Shown here: positions 1 through 11,171 of the stretch, one piece after another
Position numbering within the stretch: the stretch's first letter is position 1
How the letters are laid out: every line of letters begins with the position of its first letter
DNA from: Cinnamomum chago
Lineage: Eukaryota; Streptophyta; Magnoliopsida; Laurales; Lauraceae
NCBI GenBank assembly: GCA_038049695.1
Contig: CP142461.1
Coordinates: 34,417,001 to 34,481,000, forward strand
Direction of reading: 5' to 3'
DNA: 64,000 bases
Notes under the pieces: generated by a model
Seen by the model: only the letters and a program-made list of their open reading frames with translations
The model's database searches: none
Told to the model about the DNA's origin: nothing
Translations under genes and position numbers: made by a program

Positions 1-1858
1 TTTTGCTCTAATCGAGAACTTGATCTCTACAAAAAAAACTCTTTTCGCAAACTTTGTTCTCCATTGCCTTTGTGTTCTTCCACACTATGACCCTCTTAGA
101 GAACTTCTAAAGGAGAATGGTGAGATCTCCAAGTAGAAGAAAACCCTAGATCTCTATCTCTAGTAGGAAACTAGAGGAGAGAGAGGAGGAAGAGACAAAA
201 GAACTTGAGAGATTATTGCATGTAGAGATTTCTAACCCTCACCTCTTATTTATAGTTTATGGCATACCTCCTCTTAGACCAAGATTAGAAGTCTCGCTTT
301 TATTCTTAGTAATCATCCTACACTCCTCATTTCCTTAAGAGTTCTAATGAGTTTAGTAACCTTCTCTTATTAGGGCTGGCATGGGGACCACTAGGGATTC
401 CTTATAATTTGGCTCTAACTAGGAATCTAGACCCCACATCTCATGTGAACTCCGAACCCACAACTAATTGTAAATAAGTCCACTAATTAAATGCAATTGC
501 ACTCTAGTCTTAGGAATAATTACAAGAAGACCTTAAACTTCCCGATTACTACAAGTTGCCCCTCCATCAATTATATTCATGGATCTATTGGATTAAATAT
601 GTCCAACCAAATTGGATCCATCTCTTATTATCCTTATGACCCAATTAATTACAATAATCATCAATACCATCAAATTAACTCTTAGTTGAGATGGGTGCGC
701 ACTCACTAATAATAAAATTCATTAATTGGCACCAGAGGATATATATAAGGATAGATTCCATCTTGAGAATTGTATGTTCCCACAGCCCTACTATCACATA
801 CCCAAGACATCAAGGTGTTGATCTACAATTAGCCTCACTCATTGATGACTCAAAGTAAATGTATAGTTGAAACTTGAGTCCATTAATCTCTAAGGATTAA
901 GAGCCTATTGCTTGGGAATTATGAGAGCATTGATCAAAGACAGATTTGTACAAGGTGCTACTCATGGTCATTCAGTACATCCAATGTGCCAGCACAATAA
1001 TCTAGAGTCTTACACTCTAATGATCGAGACATATCGCACTATCTCATAGTGATCACAGTGCGGCAACCTTATCAGATGAGATGCTCAATCTCATCACTGG
1101 CTCTGAATCAATTTAAGTATAAGGTTTGTGATCTATGTCTCTTGTATGTGGATCTCATTCAAACACATGGATCACATCTAATATACTTGTGTGCTACAGC
1201 TCATCTCATGAACCATCATGTCATTTTATATTAGTCATATACAAACATAGAATAAAGTACCATTCATTTTATGAATAAAGATGAAAATATAAATTAATTA
1301 ATGAAACAAATCAATTTATCCGGATTATCCATTGGATTGAGATCATACAATCTACCAGACTGGACAAAAGATTGTTATCTATCATGCATGCACACACGCA
1401 CAATATCATACATTCCTTAACCAGCGACGCAACTTGTTTGATTAACAAACGATTCATGCTCATGCACATATGCACAATATATCATACATGCCCCAGCCAG
1501 CCGCTAAGAGCCCACGAACGCCAACTATTTTGATTCAGCAAACACAGAGAAGTCACTGATTTTTTAACTTAAAATTCTGATGGTATATTGATTGTAAAAC
1601 CAAAAAGTCTAATTAATCAAAGCCTTGGTTACATAACTTATATACCCAATGAAAATCTAATCATGATAAAAGTAAACTAAATGAGAGAGAATTCTTTTAA
1701 AGTCTGATTTTCTTTTCACTCTTTGTTTTGCATCTTTTATATCTATATCTATCACTCGTCAAATCCTACCATTAAAAAAAAAAAAATTTGTTGTAGAGCA
1801 GTAAAAACGTAGAAGCAAACATACTCTTTTATCTTGAAAAAGATTAAGAATGAAGAAT
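1..1858. other. AT-rich stretch, no supportable gene; possible LTR fragment
   Basis: No reading frame here looks coding. The stretch is AT-rich. A TATA-like TATAAATA lies on the minus strand near 245-256, followed in that direction by pyrimidine- and purine-rich leader-like sequence, as in a plant LTR. A second TATATATAAGG-like site lies near 730-745 on the plus strand. Two related copies of a GCACAATATATCATACAT-like segment lie near 1390-1490. A degenerate retrotransposon LTR, perhaps Copia, is my best guess, but I see no matching second LTR, primer site or polyprotein. Confidence 0.3.
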
Positions 1859-4022
1859 TCAGACATCAAGCTCCGGTCGATTTTCTGGCAGCATCTGGGA
1901 GTTGGTACCACAGACAGGACATGAAGAGCGCGAGGCCAACCCCTTCACGCACTTCACATGAAAGTCGTGGTTGCATCCAGAGGCGGACCCAGGTTTTTCA
2001 TTTAGGTGGGGCTAAACTTTGCTAAAATTTTTCATATCAACAATAACAAAAGAAAAAATGCATTCATATTACGGGCCAAGAATAATGTTTCCAAAATGAA
2101 AAAAGAAATAAGTAGTTTAAGCATAGATCAAGAAAATTAGATAAGTCTTGCTCACAACAATTCAGATAGGTTCCATCCATTATCCATATCTAGAAATGGG
2201 CAATGATGATAACTTATTCTCAGAGAGGGTATATCTAAGTTGTTCTTTATTGGTATCAGACACTGCCAAGCCTTCATGCTAGTAAGTAGTAACATTGAAG
2301 CCTACTCACAACCCAACCAGTGGGTTGGTTTTAAAACTATAGCTTGATCAATGTGCATAGCAGCATAAGAGCTTGCTCTCAGTCTGGCTGTGTAGTTGGA
2401 GGAGGCAGGTAACAAATGTTCATGTTTCATGTCTAGTTGAAATTTAAATAAATAAACTGCAAGGGATTGTATAACCTGTGGTGGTTCTTTTGTTGCTTTG
2501 AATCAAAATAGTTCTTATGTATTTATTTATTTTTTCGCTCTGGCAAATATGCTCAACTGCCCCACCCACTTGCTCACCCAAGACACAGAACAAAAAAAAG
2601 AAAAAAAAGTTGAAAGGACATGGATTTAAGTGATTGTAGTACTAAACAGGATGTGGCCTAATTTTGTGCTTAAATCCTTTGATGATAACAATTGAAATTT
2701 CTGAATTCTCCTGATAAGTTGTTGATTTTGAGGGCTGGTCATTAGTAAGTACTTGGGTGAATTTGATTAGTCTGATGACTCTGATCAAAATGGGCTAAAA
2801 TGAGTTGATGTCAGATTGGCTTGATTTGGTTGGTTGTTCCATCAGCCCTCTATTTTTATTAATACCGGTGGTGTCCCTTAATTCTGTTGAAGGCTTGAAC
2901 TTGAAGCCAAATCCTAATCAGTAATCAAACATGCAGTAATTTTTTTTCTATTCCAGAGACCCTGTAGTAGGATTCCATTCAAATTTCAATAATTTGCAAA
3001 GCATTCCAACTAAATATATTAAGTGCCAACTGCCATTCTCGTCAAAAATTCTCATTGGGCCATTGGGGGCAGTAAGGCAGTTTGACACTTCATCAAACAT
3101 ATGGTTTGCAGCAGTAACATTCTTTGATGATATCAATTCGAAAACAAACAAAAAAACCCACGTTTTCTCTGTTAGAATGGATGGACGCTCCCTACATTTA
3201 CTGCAATAGTGCAATCCTTCTCTGCGTAGCAGGCTAGCAGCAGCGCAGCCGAGCGAACATCAGATGAAACAGAGAGCGAAAAGGAAGAGAGAGAAGAAAG
3301 ATAATCTCTAAAAGGAAGACTCAACCGGCTACACTCAATCATATCAGTCTCGCTTACATTTTTATGCAATGTGCAGAGGAGGAAGAAAGCAAACTGCACA
3401 ACCTAGCCAGGGAGGGAGAGGGGGATTGAGTTACCTGAATGGCTGAAGTTGAACCGTCGAAGCCTCGAAGGGTTGGAAGAACCGTAGAGACGAAGAGACG
3501 AAGAGGGAAGTTCGAAAGAGGCAAAGAGGAATTTGGGTTTTTTTTTTGGTTCTGTGCTTTTGATCTAGGGCGAGCACTATAATGATGTGGGGCGTGGGCC
3601 AAGGCCCAATAGCATTTGAAGAGGAATTTGGATTTTGACCTGGGGCGACCGCCCCAGGTCCTATTAACATCGGTCCGCCTCTGGTCGCATCTTGGCAAAA
3701 CAGTGATTTTTTCTTTGGAGTTGAATTCAGATGAACAGATGCCACACTTCGCTTTCGTCCTTGCTAGCCTTTTGTCTGAAAAAATCTGGACTGGGAAGGA
3801 AGCTGCCCCCTTCCGTGGGAGATTCACTGGATTGGTGCTGGGATTAGACCCCTTCCGTGGGGGATTAGTGCGAACATGGAAATAATTCCAGAGGAACATG
3901 ACCACGCAAGCAACTAAGATCAAACCAACGAAAGAAGCCGCGAAGATCCCCATAAAGACCATCAGGCGTGTTGAGGCCTCGTTCTTGGGTAAAAGTGAGA
4001 AAACTAAAGCGATGGCGGCCAT
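1859..4022 (-). pseudogene. ATL-like RING-H2 finger protein gene, split by a hAT insertion
   Basis: The first half starts at the ATG at 4022 and runs to 3684. It encodes about 110 residues: a hydrophobic segment (about residues 20-46), a basic linker, then the start of a RING finger (CGIC, later VLPRC). The second half, 1977-1859, supplies NHDFHVKC and SCPVCG and ends at a TGA. Leaving out the inserted element and one copy of its 8-bp target duplication gives 450 nt, exactly 149 codons plus stop, in frame. The ligand spacing is that of a RING-H2 (C3H2C3) finger of the ATL type, which are usually membrane-anchored E3 ubiquitin ligases. The insertion falls between the third and fourth zinc ligands, so a normal protein is unlikely. 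A TATA box lies about 65 bp upstream of the ATG. The substrate is unknown. Confidence 0.8.
1978..3683. mobile_element. Non-autonomous hAT-type DNA transposon
   Basis: The 1706-bp element has 12-bp perfect terminal inverted repeats, CAGAGGCGGACC at the left and its complement at the right. It is flanked by an 8-bp duplication of the RING-H2 gene, GTTGCATC on the left (1970-1977) and GTCGCATC on the right (3684-3691), one mismatch apart. CAGnGGCGGA termini and 8-bp duplications are typical of hAT elements. No transposase frame is visible. A perfect 10-bp-arm hairpin, GACCTGGGGC with a 4-nt loop, lies at 3637-3660. On the minus strand, 3600-3430 resembles a gene leader followed by a GTAACT splice donor. 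It could be the transposase 5' region or a captured host exon. The mismatch in the duplication suggests the insertion is not very recent. Confidence 0.85.
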
Positions 4023-4086
4023 GGTATCTTTGGATTATTTTTATTTTTTTTCTTCCTAGAGAGGTTTTTTTTTTTTTTTAAGACTC

Positions 4087-4094
4087 TATATATA
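4087..4094 (-). promoter_or_regulatory. TATA box of the RING-H2 gene
   Basis: TATATATA lies about 65 bp upstream of the minus-strand ATG at 4022, a normal plant TATA to ATG spacing. A GA/CT repeat sits just further upstream (4106-4124). The rest of 4023-4383 shows no other gene. Confidence 0.6.
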
Positions 4095-4105
4095 AGGTGA
4101 GACTT

Positions 4106-4124
4106 GAGAGAGAGAGAGAGAGAG
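4106..4124. repeat. GA microsatellite
   Basis: An uninterrupted (GA)n run of about 19 bp lies upstream of the RING-H2 promoter. On the coding strand of that gene it reads as CT repeats, which are common near plant core promoters. Confidence 0.85.
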
Positions 4125-4383
4125 TACTTGGGTGGAGTTAGAATCACGAATGGAGTGAGACTCGTGGAGTTGGATTTCTAGACGAGATAACTAAACTAAT
4201 TGTAGAATAACTTTTCCATTCAAAAATTTTGTAGAATAACTTTAAGATTACTCATGGCAGGCGATTACCCAAAGACTATCAAATGAGAAATGGTCCCACA
4301 TATGACACCTTACAACAACCACGTGTGAATGTTGAATGATGGCTAGAAATAATATGTTTTTTTTTATTTTAAATCAAGCGAGT

Positions 4384-4959
4384 TGTAACATCCCGTCCCT
4401 TAATCTTCCATTAATTATAATTAATTTCTTAATTAGTTAGTAAGATTGTTTAGAATATTTGCGAGTTGGGTTTGACGTATGAATCACGCGTGCGAAGTCT
4501 CGCACGAGTCCAAATTCGTTTGTGTACAGTAGAGGGTGGTTTGTAATTTTGGAAAGTTTTCAGGGGTTTATATGAGATTATAAGTTTTTGCAAGTTTAGG
4601 TGCACCGGATAGGTCTTGGCATTTTACAAACTTTCGTCTTCAGTCACGTTTTGATCTGATGCGTCGAAGAGGCTCAAATATCATCATTAGCGAAACCAAT
4701 GACTAAACTCAAATTTGCCTTTAATCTAACCTAATATAAGTCACTACAACCATCCCTTATCTTCTTTCATTCCTTCTCTTATCTCCTTTCACTCTGCCAT
4801 CTCTAAACTCATTTCTCCTTCACTGCCTCCCTTCCATTTCCGGCCACCTGAGTTCCGACATTTGTCGCGTCCCCGGACAGAGGCTCGGGCCCCGCGATGA
4901 TTGTCATTCGTTTAACGACAATTTCCCACAGTTTCCCGCGATAAGGATCTCAAGGACAC
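4384..4959 (+). mobile_element. 5' part of a TGTAACATCCC-type LTR, interrupted by element A
   Basis: The segment opens with TGTAACATCCCG, a start typical of many plant chromovirus-type (Del-like) LTRs. It has a TATA-like TAATATAAG near 4730 and a CT-rich leader after it. It stops abruptly at 4960, where the LTR of element A begins. No matching continuation in the same orientation is seen on the other side of A, so the target site has been rearranged or partly deleted. Confidence 0.5.
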
Positions 4960-7900
4960 TGTCGGATGTGAATTTTGATCCCCCCGGGAGGGGAAAATCG
5001 TCATTCATCTATATGTGCTATTTAAATTTTTACATCGAAAATGAAGATTCCGACTACCCTCAAAATCGACGGATCACGATCGCCAGCTACGGTAACGGCC
5101 GTAACACCGTTCTTCGACAAAAGCCAAAGAAAAATGGGAGAAAATAAATGGGTGGGTTCTTCTCTCGTCTAATGTGCTGCCGGCAACACACGATGATTTT
5201 CCTGTCACATTAATTTGGGTCTCCTTGGGTTTCTTTAATATAGGGTCAATTCAAGGTTATGAGTAAAAGTCCAAATAAAGGTTAATCCTCACACAGCAAA
5301 ATCATGGTGTGTCCAAGTAAAACAAAATAATTAAAATAAAGAAAATAAAAGGGGGGAGGTGCCAAATATTTAAGAAGAGGATCAGCCCCGTTCTCGAGTA
5401 CCCCCTTCTAATCCCTTGGCAAAATAGGGTTTAAAGGCTGACTTTTCAAATCAAGATGATGATGCAAATGAGACTTTGACTTGTGATTTATGTGTTTTTC
5501 GTGTGCGATACACGAGTGATAAAGAAAAAGCCGATGGGTTGTAATTGATTGAAGGTGGCCGATGGGCCAGTGTTTGTTTTCAAGAGGGGCCGATGGGCCA
5601 GTGTTTGTTTGAGGGCGGCCGATGGGCCGAAATAAAAATATGCAAAGTGTGTGAAATCACTTATCTCATCTTATTATTCTCATTTATTCAATTTTAGAAA
5701 TCAGTTCTTTATTCCCTTTTATAATTAAGTTCGATTAGATACCTGGCACCTGAGGTGGAGGAAGAAATAAAGGAAAAATCTTTTCAGGTTTATTTTTTTG
5801 GTTTTATAGTTTTTAGGGATTTTTGATATTGGGCTGGAAGGGCCTAACTAGGGGATTTTACTTGGATTTACGTGATTAGTGCTTTATTACTGAGCATCGG
5901 ATTAACCCTAACTTAAGGTCATAGACCGCCCACATCAGCCTTCCCGGTCCCCTAACGGAACAAGAAAAGTGATGGGACGAAGCCTAATGCTCTAATTTAT
6001 CTAATGAGGAAATCCAATCTAATCCTAGGGTGCTAGTAGCCTAAGCTTGACAATTATGCCTAAGGAATTTGGTTATGATCTTAATTGGGTTGGTTTGTTT
6101 TAAATTGAAAGTTGATTAAGAGTGATTTAGGGATGGATTAAGGTTCTGATTAATGCTTTTTTAAATATATTAAGGTTCTGTTTTAGTTGTTGAAGGTTCT
6201 GGAGTTTCAGGTTTTGTTTCAAATGATGGAAAGATGTCAAAGTCGGTGAAGTAGGACTGACGGAGAACTTGGGCGCACTTGTATGGGCACCCAAGTGGTG
6301 CATTGATGTTCTTCGCCCGTCCGACTTTGGTTCGAGGTTCCGAATGGGTTTAAGTTGATTAAGGTTTTGATTTTAAGGTTGTTATTGGTTTTGTGATGGT
6401 TCTAAGATGCTGATTGAGGTCAAAGTTGGAAGTGAATAGGGATTCAATGGTCTTAGGGAATGGAGACGGACTTCGGCACACCTGTGGTTGCGCCTATGTT
6501 TCCTGAGTAACTTGGGCGCACCACAAGTGTCTGGTTCGTGTGTTTTGGTTCTTTCCGGGATTTTGTTCACTTAAACTTGGATTTTCAGATGATCTATGTC
6601 AATAATTATGTATCCCGGGCTGGTTTTAAGTTCATAAACCTTAAATGTGATTGTGGTTTAAGTTCAAGAGTTGAGATGCAACCAATGTGCGTCTCAGGGT
6701 CGAAACAAGAAGTCCGATTTGAAGGTGTTTCTAAGTCGGATTTGTATCTCGGTTGGGGAATGTCTTTATTCTTTGGGTGTGGTTTGGTCTTATTGTCTTT
6801 GATTAGGTTTCGATCGGGGTCTTAATTGGGGATTGGTGGCTAGGGTTTTGTTTGTTAGGGTTTGATTAATTAGGGGTTTTGGTTTATATAGGCTTATTAA
6901 TCAGAATTTTAATTAAGGCTTGTTAATTACGGTTTTATTAATAGTTGTTAATCAATTTCAGGGATTTAGTTAATTAATTATTTGGATTTTAATTGGATTT
7001 TTTAATTAGGTATTTTAAGTTAATTAAGTGTTTTAGAATGGGAGTTGATCGAGTTTATTGATTTACTTAGGCACGAATGGAATATCCTAAGATCAGCTAC
7101 TTAATGTCTACTTTTATGATTCTAATACTTCTTTTAATTACTTTCTTCTTTGTGTTCTCTTCTCTAATTACTAGAGAGTAAGATGAGAGGAGAAGTGTTT
7201 TATGATTTTGTGATTTTTTTGGTTTTTTATGCAATATTAATGTAACCTAACATAAAATGATGATGGTTCGATGACTCAAAGTCTAGAAGTCTAGTAGTCA
7301 ATTGAAATCCTCACAAAGGTAGAACAACAAATTAAATGGAATGCAAAAGTATGAAAATACGGGCCGGAAAACGAATTGGGAACTTGGGCGCACACACAGT
7401 GGCGCCCAAGTGTCTCCCCTGCGGTTGTGATGCACTTGCAATTTTCTACGATATTCCAATTCGATTTTCGACACTTTGTGACTAAATATAAGGTCCTAGT
7501 TTGAATTATTGATGTAATAACCTTCGGATTCGGAAGTAATGACACGAGAACCAAAGTCCAAGAGGCGGGTCTCTTTGGCAGGAACTTGGGCGCACCCACA
7601 GTGGCGCCCAAGTTCACTGTCTTCTTTTCTTTACCTTTTGGTAATGTATTTCAGTATTCCTTCGATTCTTGCAATGCTTTTTTTGGATCCGAAGACTTTT
7701 ATATCAATGTACATGAAGATAGACTCGGATCTAAGAACCAGAATGCGTGCGAAATGAGAAATCGGGGCCAAAGTCCTATCCAGAAGCTTGGGCGCACACA
7801 AAGTTGCTCCCAAGTGTTTTTCTGCACCTTTCTTCCTCTTTTGTTTCTTTTCTCAATACTTTTCGCGCGATTTGGAACGCAAAGTTACAGATCCAAAGGT

Positions 7901-9496
7901 CTCGATGGCAATATGTATGAAAACGAATTTGGATCTAACAAAAAAAAAATATGCTTAATATGAAAATCGAGGTCGAAACCCAATGCAGACACTTGGGCGC
8001 ACAGATAGTTGGGCCCAAGTGTTCTATTGCACCCTTTTTTTTTATTCGGATTTTCCTTAATGAAAATGAAATGGATGCAAAGTCTACCCTAATCACGAGT
8101 TCAGAATGCTAAAAATGATGCGGATCTACAGAGTAGGAATGATCCTAAGCATATTACTAATGATAGATGATTACCAAGTATTAAATCTACTGGAAAAATG
8201 CCACTATTAATGTAGATCTACAATGCATGCATGACCCTAAGCATGTTTCTAAGCCATTGATGATGCTGAATATCAATTGAATAACAACCTAGTCTAGAAA
8301 TACCAATTTGAGTCGTATCCTTCAAGTCCTAGGTCGAAGCTTTCGAGCAGATCCATGGCTTTTGGAAGCTTTTTCCATTGCTAATCTTAGGAAACCAGAA
8401 AGCTCCTCCTCCTCGTTCCTTCTGAATCTAAGGCTCTCTCTATGGTGGCTACTCTTTTTTTTCTCTCTTTTCTTCTAGTTTTTCTATTCTTTTTTAGTAG
8501 CCTCCTCTGTAAATGATATAAGAGATCTTTTTATAGAGGTTTTGGCATGGAGGAGGGGTTTAGGGTTGCTATGTGCATGAGTTTCTAGAGGCTTCACACA
8601 AACCAAGGTAGATTTAGGGTTTCGGGAACTAGGTGCGCCCATGTTCTGTTTTGGGGCTAAGTGTGCTTAGGGTTCGGTTCGGATGGTTTTCGGATCAAAT
8701 TCGGACCGAAACAGAGGAAACTGGACTTAGGCGCACTTGTGGGGGCGTCCAAGTGGATTTTAGAACTTGGGCGCACCTATGTTATCTTTTGGGTCGAATG
8801 GGCTTGGGGTTTGGTTTTGGATTGTTTTCGGATTGAGATTGGGTCGGAACTATGAAGAGTAGAGCGGAACCAACCTAAACATGCACTAAAGTGCTTTCTA
8901 GGGCAACCAGGGACTTGGTCGCACCTGTGTGTGCCCCTAAGTATGACCTTGGAACCTGGGCGCACACATAGTGCCCCTGGTGCGGGACCACTTGTGTAAT
9001 CTTCCGAGGGCCATATCTTTTGATCCGTTAGTCGGAATTGGACGTTCTATATATCGTCGGAAAGCTCTCGGAACGTAGAATCTTGTGGTCTATAGATCCT
9101 AATGGTCAGAGGTCAAGAAAGATAAGGGATACTTGGATCAATGATTCTAACCTCCTAATTCATGTTAATCATATCGTACTTAGGCAAACTACGTGTAATT
9201 TCTTCAGGAGCAAACTGAGTGTGTTCTATGTAGTGTGGAAGGGGGTTGGGTAGTGTTGTAGTCCATTCCTTATATGAGAAGTGGGTTGAACTCGAGATCC
9301 CGACGAGATTTGGCCTTTTCTCTCACGAATTCTATGAATCGTCGAACTAAGTCTAAAATTATCAACAAGCATCTTCATCATCATTAATTAATCTGAATTA
9401 TGCCAATAACCATTCAATTATGGGTGAAATGGGGGCATCATTATATATGATAAGTGTTTAAGGCTATCATAAGGGGGCCAAAATGAGGTGTCTACA
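4960..9496 (-). repeat. 3' LTR of element A
   Basis: This 4537-bp repeat begins on the minus strand with TGTAGACACC (9496) and ends CATCCGACA (4960). It matches 50377-55052 along its length with roughly 3 percent differences by eye, apart from larger differences at the palindromic motifs. A minus-strand TATATAAA lies at 6893-6900 and a CTATAAAA at 8529-8536, either of which could be the core promoter. About 130 bp inside the 4960 end, the LTR holds a copy of the primer-site sequence CACGATCGCCA. Confidence 0.88.
6267..8979. repeat. Dispersed ACTTGGGCGCAC palindromes, left LTR
   Basis: About eleven copies of a short imperfect inverted repeat occur here. The ideal form is ACTTGGGCGCAC, a 4-8 nt loop, then GTGCGCCCAAGT. 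Clear copies lie at 6267-6296, 7382-7411, 7584-7613, 7788-7817 and 7989-8019; half or decayed copies lie near 6509, 8628, 8723, 8764, 8912 and 8951. Each could form a strong hairpin in RNA or single-stranded DNA. The copies are CpG-rich in an otherwise AT-rich LTR. Confidence 0.85.
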
Positions 9497-9510
9497 GTGC
9501 TCCTCTTTGG
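9497..9510 (-). other. Polypurine tract of element A
   Basis: On the minus strand the sequence just before the 3' LTR reads CCAAAGAGGAGCAC, directly followed by the LTR start TGTAGACACC. A purine-rich tract at this place primes plus-strand DNA synthesis in LTR retrotransposons. It fixes the LTR boundary at 9496/9497. Confidence 0.65.
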
Positions 9511-10765
9511 AGAACAACACGTGGAGAGTTGTGCTCCAAAGAAAGTAGACACACCACTCATGACTCACGGGAGCTTTTGAGCTCGCGGGAGTGGCCGCCT
9601 ACGGATGTATGCAATTGCAAACTTGTTCTAAAGGTGAGGTTCACTTTTATAGGATCGATCCTGATTCAGGGGAAAAAATAAAAAAGAAGAAGTTACGTGC
9701 CTACTAATTTGGTTGGAAACCCGAGATCTGTGCCTCGGTGCTCGTGGTATTACCACGTGGTGGGTTGGGAACTGTGCCCCGGTTGTTTAATTTGAGTTGA
9801 TGGCGGGAACTGTGCCCCGGTTGCTTAATTTAAAGTGATGGTGGGAACTGTGCCCCGGTGATCTGAATCAGAAGTCGATCTTTCGATTGGCTAAGTCACT
9901 ATTAGAATTTCATTTGTTCTTGCAATAGAGTTCTATTCAATTTGTCATATATAATGTCTTTTGACTTTCACCCACAGTTGAATGCTCAAGGCATAGTTAA
10001 AACTAACTAGCAATAATGGAGATCTTGAAGGCAATCACAAACATAGTTCAAGCAATGGTGTGGGGTGCATGTGAGAATGAGATGCATTTTTTTTAAAGAG
10101 ATTTTTATTTTGAAACTCAGGTATGCAGCGAAAAAAGCTAAATCAATGGAAAATGTCCACCGAAATAACCGTCCCTCTCTAGGGATCTTGGTCTTCACCG
10201 AAGCTTGGATGAGAACCTGGGATAGATTCGATCATCATTTTGTGCTTATCATGGAGAGTTTCGAGTTACACGGATTCCATTCTCCAACGTCAAGATTTGA
10301 GTCGGCAAACACCACAATTCGTGATAACACGGTATTATGGTCGCCGTACCGATTACAAGCGCTTAAGGGAGGCCTACGACGACTCAATTTCCGGACGTGA
10401 GGTAAAATCATGAAAATCCATAGCTAGGGATACTTACCTCAAGTGCTTTTCGTAAATCCGACGATGGGGCTCATTGCTGCTTTCTTTCGTTGTTTATTTG
10501 CTAAAGTTTGTGTCATTCGCCTCCATCAGCCTGTTTGAATCACCTTTGTTGTTCTCATTTTTGGGTTGTAAATCTGCAGTGGACAAACACTAAAAGATTC
10601 TGCACTCTTGCCTGTCAGTACTCAATCTTATAATTTGTAGAAATAACAATTTTAACTTCTACTGATGGAGATGACATAGAATGCAATGCACAATGTTAGA
10701 TGTATGCGTGATGGGACTAGAGTGTATGCAATGAGTTTCCATCTGAAGGGGTGATGTCCAGCGAG
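9511..10765. other. Untranslated 3' region of element A, no gene
   Basis: The stretch between the polypurine tract and the 204-bp duplication has no convincing coding frame; a 111-codon plus-strand frame near 10065-10400 resembles nothing I know. It contains the 38-bp repeats listed separately and a GTGGTATTACCAC palindrome near 9745-9757. Relative to the antisense PMD gene this would be upstream sequence. Confidence 0.5.
9761..9880 (+). repeat. 38-bp tandem repeat, three copies
   Basis: The core GGGAACTGTGCCCCGGTTG recurs at about 9767, 9805 and 9843, giving a 38-bp period. A diverged fourth copy (ATCTGTGCCTCGG) precedes it at about 9725. Confidence 0.75.
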
Positions 10766-11171
10766 CATGTTTTTTTTGGCTACTCAGTTGCTTTCATTAC
10801 GCTCTCGTTTAGCTATTACTTGTTGTTGCCTTTGTTTGATTTGATTACTAATCATCAGAGAACCATTTTGGTTTTGAGTCTATTGATTTCAGGGTTTTCC
10901 GGGTTAAAATATAGGGTTGGGCGCACGTGGAGGGGCGCCCATGTGTTCCTGTGCACTTGGGCGCACATGCATGTTTTTTTTTGCTACTCAGTTGCTTTCA
11001 TTACTCTCTCTTTTGGTTATTACTTGTTGTTGCCTTTGTTTGATTTGATTACTAATCATCAGAGAACCATTTTGGTTTTGAGTCTATTGATTTCAGGGTT
11101 TTCTGGGCTAAAATATAGGGTTGGGCGCACGTGGAGGGGCGCCCATGTGTTCCTGTGCACTTGGGCGCACC
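10766..11171 (+). repeat. 204-bp tandem duplication carrying GGGCGCAC palindromes
   Basis: Two nearly identical units begin with CATGTTTTTTTTGGCTACTC-like sequence at 10766 and 10970 and end in TTGGGCGCAC palindrome copies (near 10917-10965 and 11119-11165). The duplication junction falls at a palindrome, suggesting that the palindromes mediate duplication. The repeated protein in the frame at 10751-11332 merely mirrors the DNA duplication. Confidence 0.85.

Noticed and set aside
4384..4959. Ordinary gene promoter for a plus-strand gene
   Set aside because: There is no coding frame downstream before element A, and the TGTAACATCCC start fits an LTR.
7291..7963. Several 60-125 codon frames in the LTR of A, recurring at 52839-53589
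   Set aside because: They recur because the LTRs are duplicates; the frames contain repeat-derived WAHPQW-like pieces from the palindromes and show no domain.
4960..9496. Segmental duplication instead of LTR pair
   Set aside because: TG/CA ends, a polypurine tract, a primer site and gag-pol in between fit an LTR pair.
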